DNA of 7,262 bases. Origin: an uncultured Succinivibrio sp. GTDB lineage: Bacteria; Pseudomonadota; Gammaproteobacteria; Enterobacterales; Succinivibrionaceae. The notes below the pieces were generated by a model. That model made no database searches, was not told the DNA's origin, and saw only the letters and a program-made list of their open reading frames with translations. Positions 6,309 to 7,262 of this stretch are shown here, in pieces; position 1 is the first letter of the stretch; each line of letters starts with the position of its first letter. The stretch covers positions 1-7,262 of the forward strand of contig CACYBT010000301.1 of NCBI GenBank assembly GCA_902772715.1, read 5' to 3'. Made by a program: the position numbers and the translations under genes.

Positions 6309-6836
6309 ATGGACTACAAATATTTAAAGAATTCTCGAAACATGAAAGCCTTTTTCAAGGGGGCTCAGGCCAAAGAAATTCGCATGATTTTAGATAATCT
6401 TGAAAACATGTATACAGTTCTTAAGGAAAAGGAAGAACGCGAGGCTCGTGAAAAAGAAAGCCGCGAAAGATTTCTCTCCGGAGTACTCTCCTCACTGGAT
6501 GAAAACAACTACACCCTAGAAGATTTACTCGCGATTAAAAAGGAGCAACAGCGCAAAGCCTCCAAATATCACATAGAAGCCCGCTATCAGTACGTAGATC
6601 TTGATGGAGTGATCTGCTTTTGGTCCGGTCAGGGGAAAATACCTAAAGCCTTAAAGGCAGTAATGCAAAGAGATGGCATTACCGATAAAAGTCATTATCT
6701 CATCAAAGAAGAACAGGCAACCAAAGAACATGACACATCGCCTTACGGACAAAAAGACGGCAACACCACAACAGAAGAAAAAAAACCAGAAGAACACAAA
6801 ACTCAAGACATAACCAAAGAAGAGGAGCTGTTCTAA
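6309..6836 (+). CDS. H-NS-family nucleoid protein with extended charged tail
   Basis: H-NS proteins bind curved AT-rich DNA, bridge it and silence horizontally acquired or stress genes. The 175-residue chain has the N-terminal oligomerisation helices (about 1-65, including a charged Lys/Glu/Arg-rich coiled segment at 39-54) and a linker. The C-terminal DNA-binding domain covers about 86-133. YQYVDLDG (93-100), then WSGQGKIPKAL (105-115), corresponds to the H-NS YSYVDENG and TWTGQGRTP blocks. The hook is QGK rather than QGR. E. coli H-NS ends shortly after this domain (137 residues in total). This protein continues about 40 residues more (134-175), rich in Glu, Lys and Thr and probably disordered. 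A ribosome-binding AGG lies eight bases before the ATG. It may be the main hns or a paralogue. Confidence 0.9.
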   Translation: MDYKYLKNSRNMKAFFKGAQAKEIRMILDNLENMYTVLKEKEEREAREKESRERFLSGVLSSLDENNYTLEDLLAIKKEQQRKASKYHIEARYQYVDLDGVICFWSGQGKIPKALKAVMQRDGITDKSHYLIKEEQATKEHDTSPYGQKDGNTTTEEKKPEEHKTQDITKEEELF

Positions 6837-7230
6837 CCTCCAATAGAGGTATTAATCTCGTTTAACACTAAAAGAGGATCATGGGCTTTGGTAATCGGTC
6901 TGCCAATCACTAGGTAGTCAGCACCATTTCTTATAGCCTCAATAGGAGTCATAATTCTTTTCTGATCATCTTTTGTATCCAAGGCGATTCTTATCCCAGG
7001 AGTCACACACAGAAAATCCGATCCTGTAGCATTTTTAATGAGTCCTGCTTCCTGCGCAGAACATACAACACCATCCAACTGGCACTCATGGGCTAGGATT
7101 GCAAGTCTTGTCACCAACTCCTGTGGAGTACATTCAAAGCCTATCGACTGTAATTCTGCACTATCCATAGAAGTTAGCACCGTAACTCCAATTAAAAGCG
7201 GTGGATGTTGCATACCTGCAATGGCCTCAC
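6833..7230 (-). CDS. pyrF: Orotidine 5'-phosphate decarboxylase, C-terminal part (5' end missing)
   Basis: PyrF decarboxylates OMP to UMP, the last step of de novo pyrimidine synthesis. About 132 C-terminal residues of a roughly 240-residue TIM-barrel enzyme are visible. PLLIGVTVLTSM, LDGVVCSAQEA, VTPGIR and the phosphate-binding VIGRPIT loop follow the E. coli order closely. The catalytic Lys/Asp cluster belongs to the missing N-terminal half. The Met at 7213 is internal: the codons before it (7214-7228) encode EAIAG, as expected in this family. The frame then runs into a T10 tract and sequencing adapter, so the gene is cut by the assembly, not broken in the genome. Its TAG stop (6835-6833) overlaps the TAA of the convergent H-NS gene. 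Confidence 0.95.
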
Positions 7231-7262
7231 TTTTTTTTTTAATGATACGGCGACCACCGAGA
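7231..7262 (+). other. Illumina P5 flow-cell oligonucleotide (sequencing artefact)
   Basis: Bases 7241-7262 match the first 22 bases of the Illumina P5 oligonucleotide (AATGATACGG...). They are preceded by exactly ten T, the spacer that precedes P5 on flow-cell surfaces. This is adapter carried into the assembly, not genomic DNA. The junction inside the T-run cannot be placed exactly, since a few T could be genomic. Confidence 0.97.

Noticed and set aside
6833..7213. pyrF read as a complete 126-residue protein starting at Met 7213
   Set aside because: Conserved codons continue upstream, the length is about half the family norm, and the frame is cut by adapter sequence. It is a partial gene rather than a short or degraded one.

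Overview
This is a contig fragment from an AT-rich gammaproteobacterium. The evidence is the set of lineage-typical genes: a YtfK/DUF1107 protein, an H-NS-family nucleoid protein, a SixA phosphatase and the prmB-aroC pair. A gut- or rumen-type anaerobe of the Succinivibrionaceae/Aeromonadales kind would fit the base composition and the single-chain class I fumarase, but that placement is an inference. Nearly all of the window is chromosomal housekeeping DNA. No undescribed multi-gene system is visible, and there is no CRISPR array, tRNA or rRNA.

Both ends are informative. Bases 1-205 (minus strand) are the 5' part of a group IIC self-splicing intron: GTGTG start, domain I only, with the rest beyond the contig edge. 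It is inserted a few bases past the fumarase terminator, which is the usual target of this intron class. The right end is not biological. Bases 7241-7262 match the start of the Illumina P5 oligonucleotide, and 7231-7240 is the ten-T tract that precedes P5 on flow cells. The last gene, pyrF, is therefore cut by an assembly artefact.

Layout from left to right: intron 5' end (-); bidirectional-looking terminator; class I fumarase (-); a 371-bp divergent regulatory region; a membrane-anchored coiled protein of unknown function (+); aroC and prmB (-), an operon overlapping by 8 nt, read from an extended -10 promoter; a strong terminator; ytfK (-); a very AT-rich A-tract gap of about 317 bp; sixA (-); overlapping divergent promoters; an H-NS-like gene with an unusual charged C-terminal tail (+); and the 3' half of pyrF (-), whose stop codon overlaps the H-NS stop.

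Functionally, fumarase serves the TCA or reductive succinate branch, AroC completes the shikimate pathway, PyrF makes UMP, and PrmB modifies ribosomal protein uL3. YtfK (stringent response), SixA (phosphohistidine signalling) and H-NS (nucleoid silencing) are regulators. Apart from prmB-aroC the genes look like separate transcription units.
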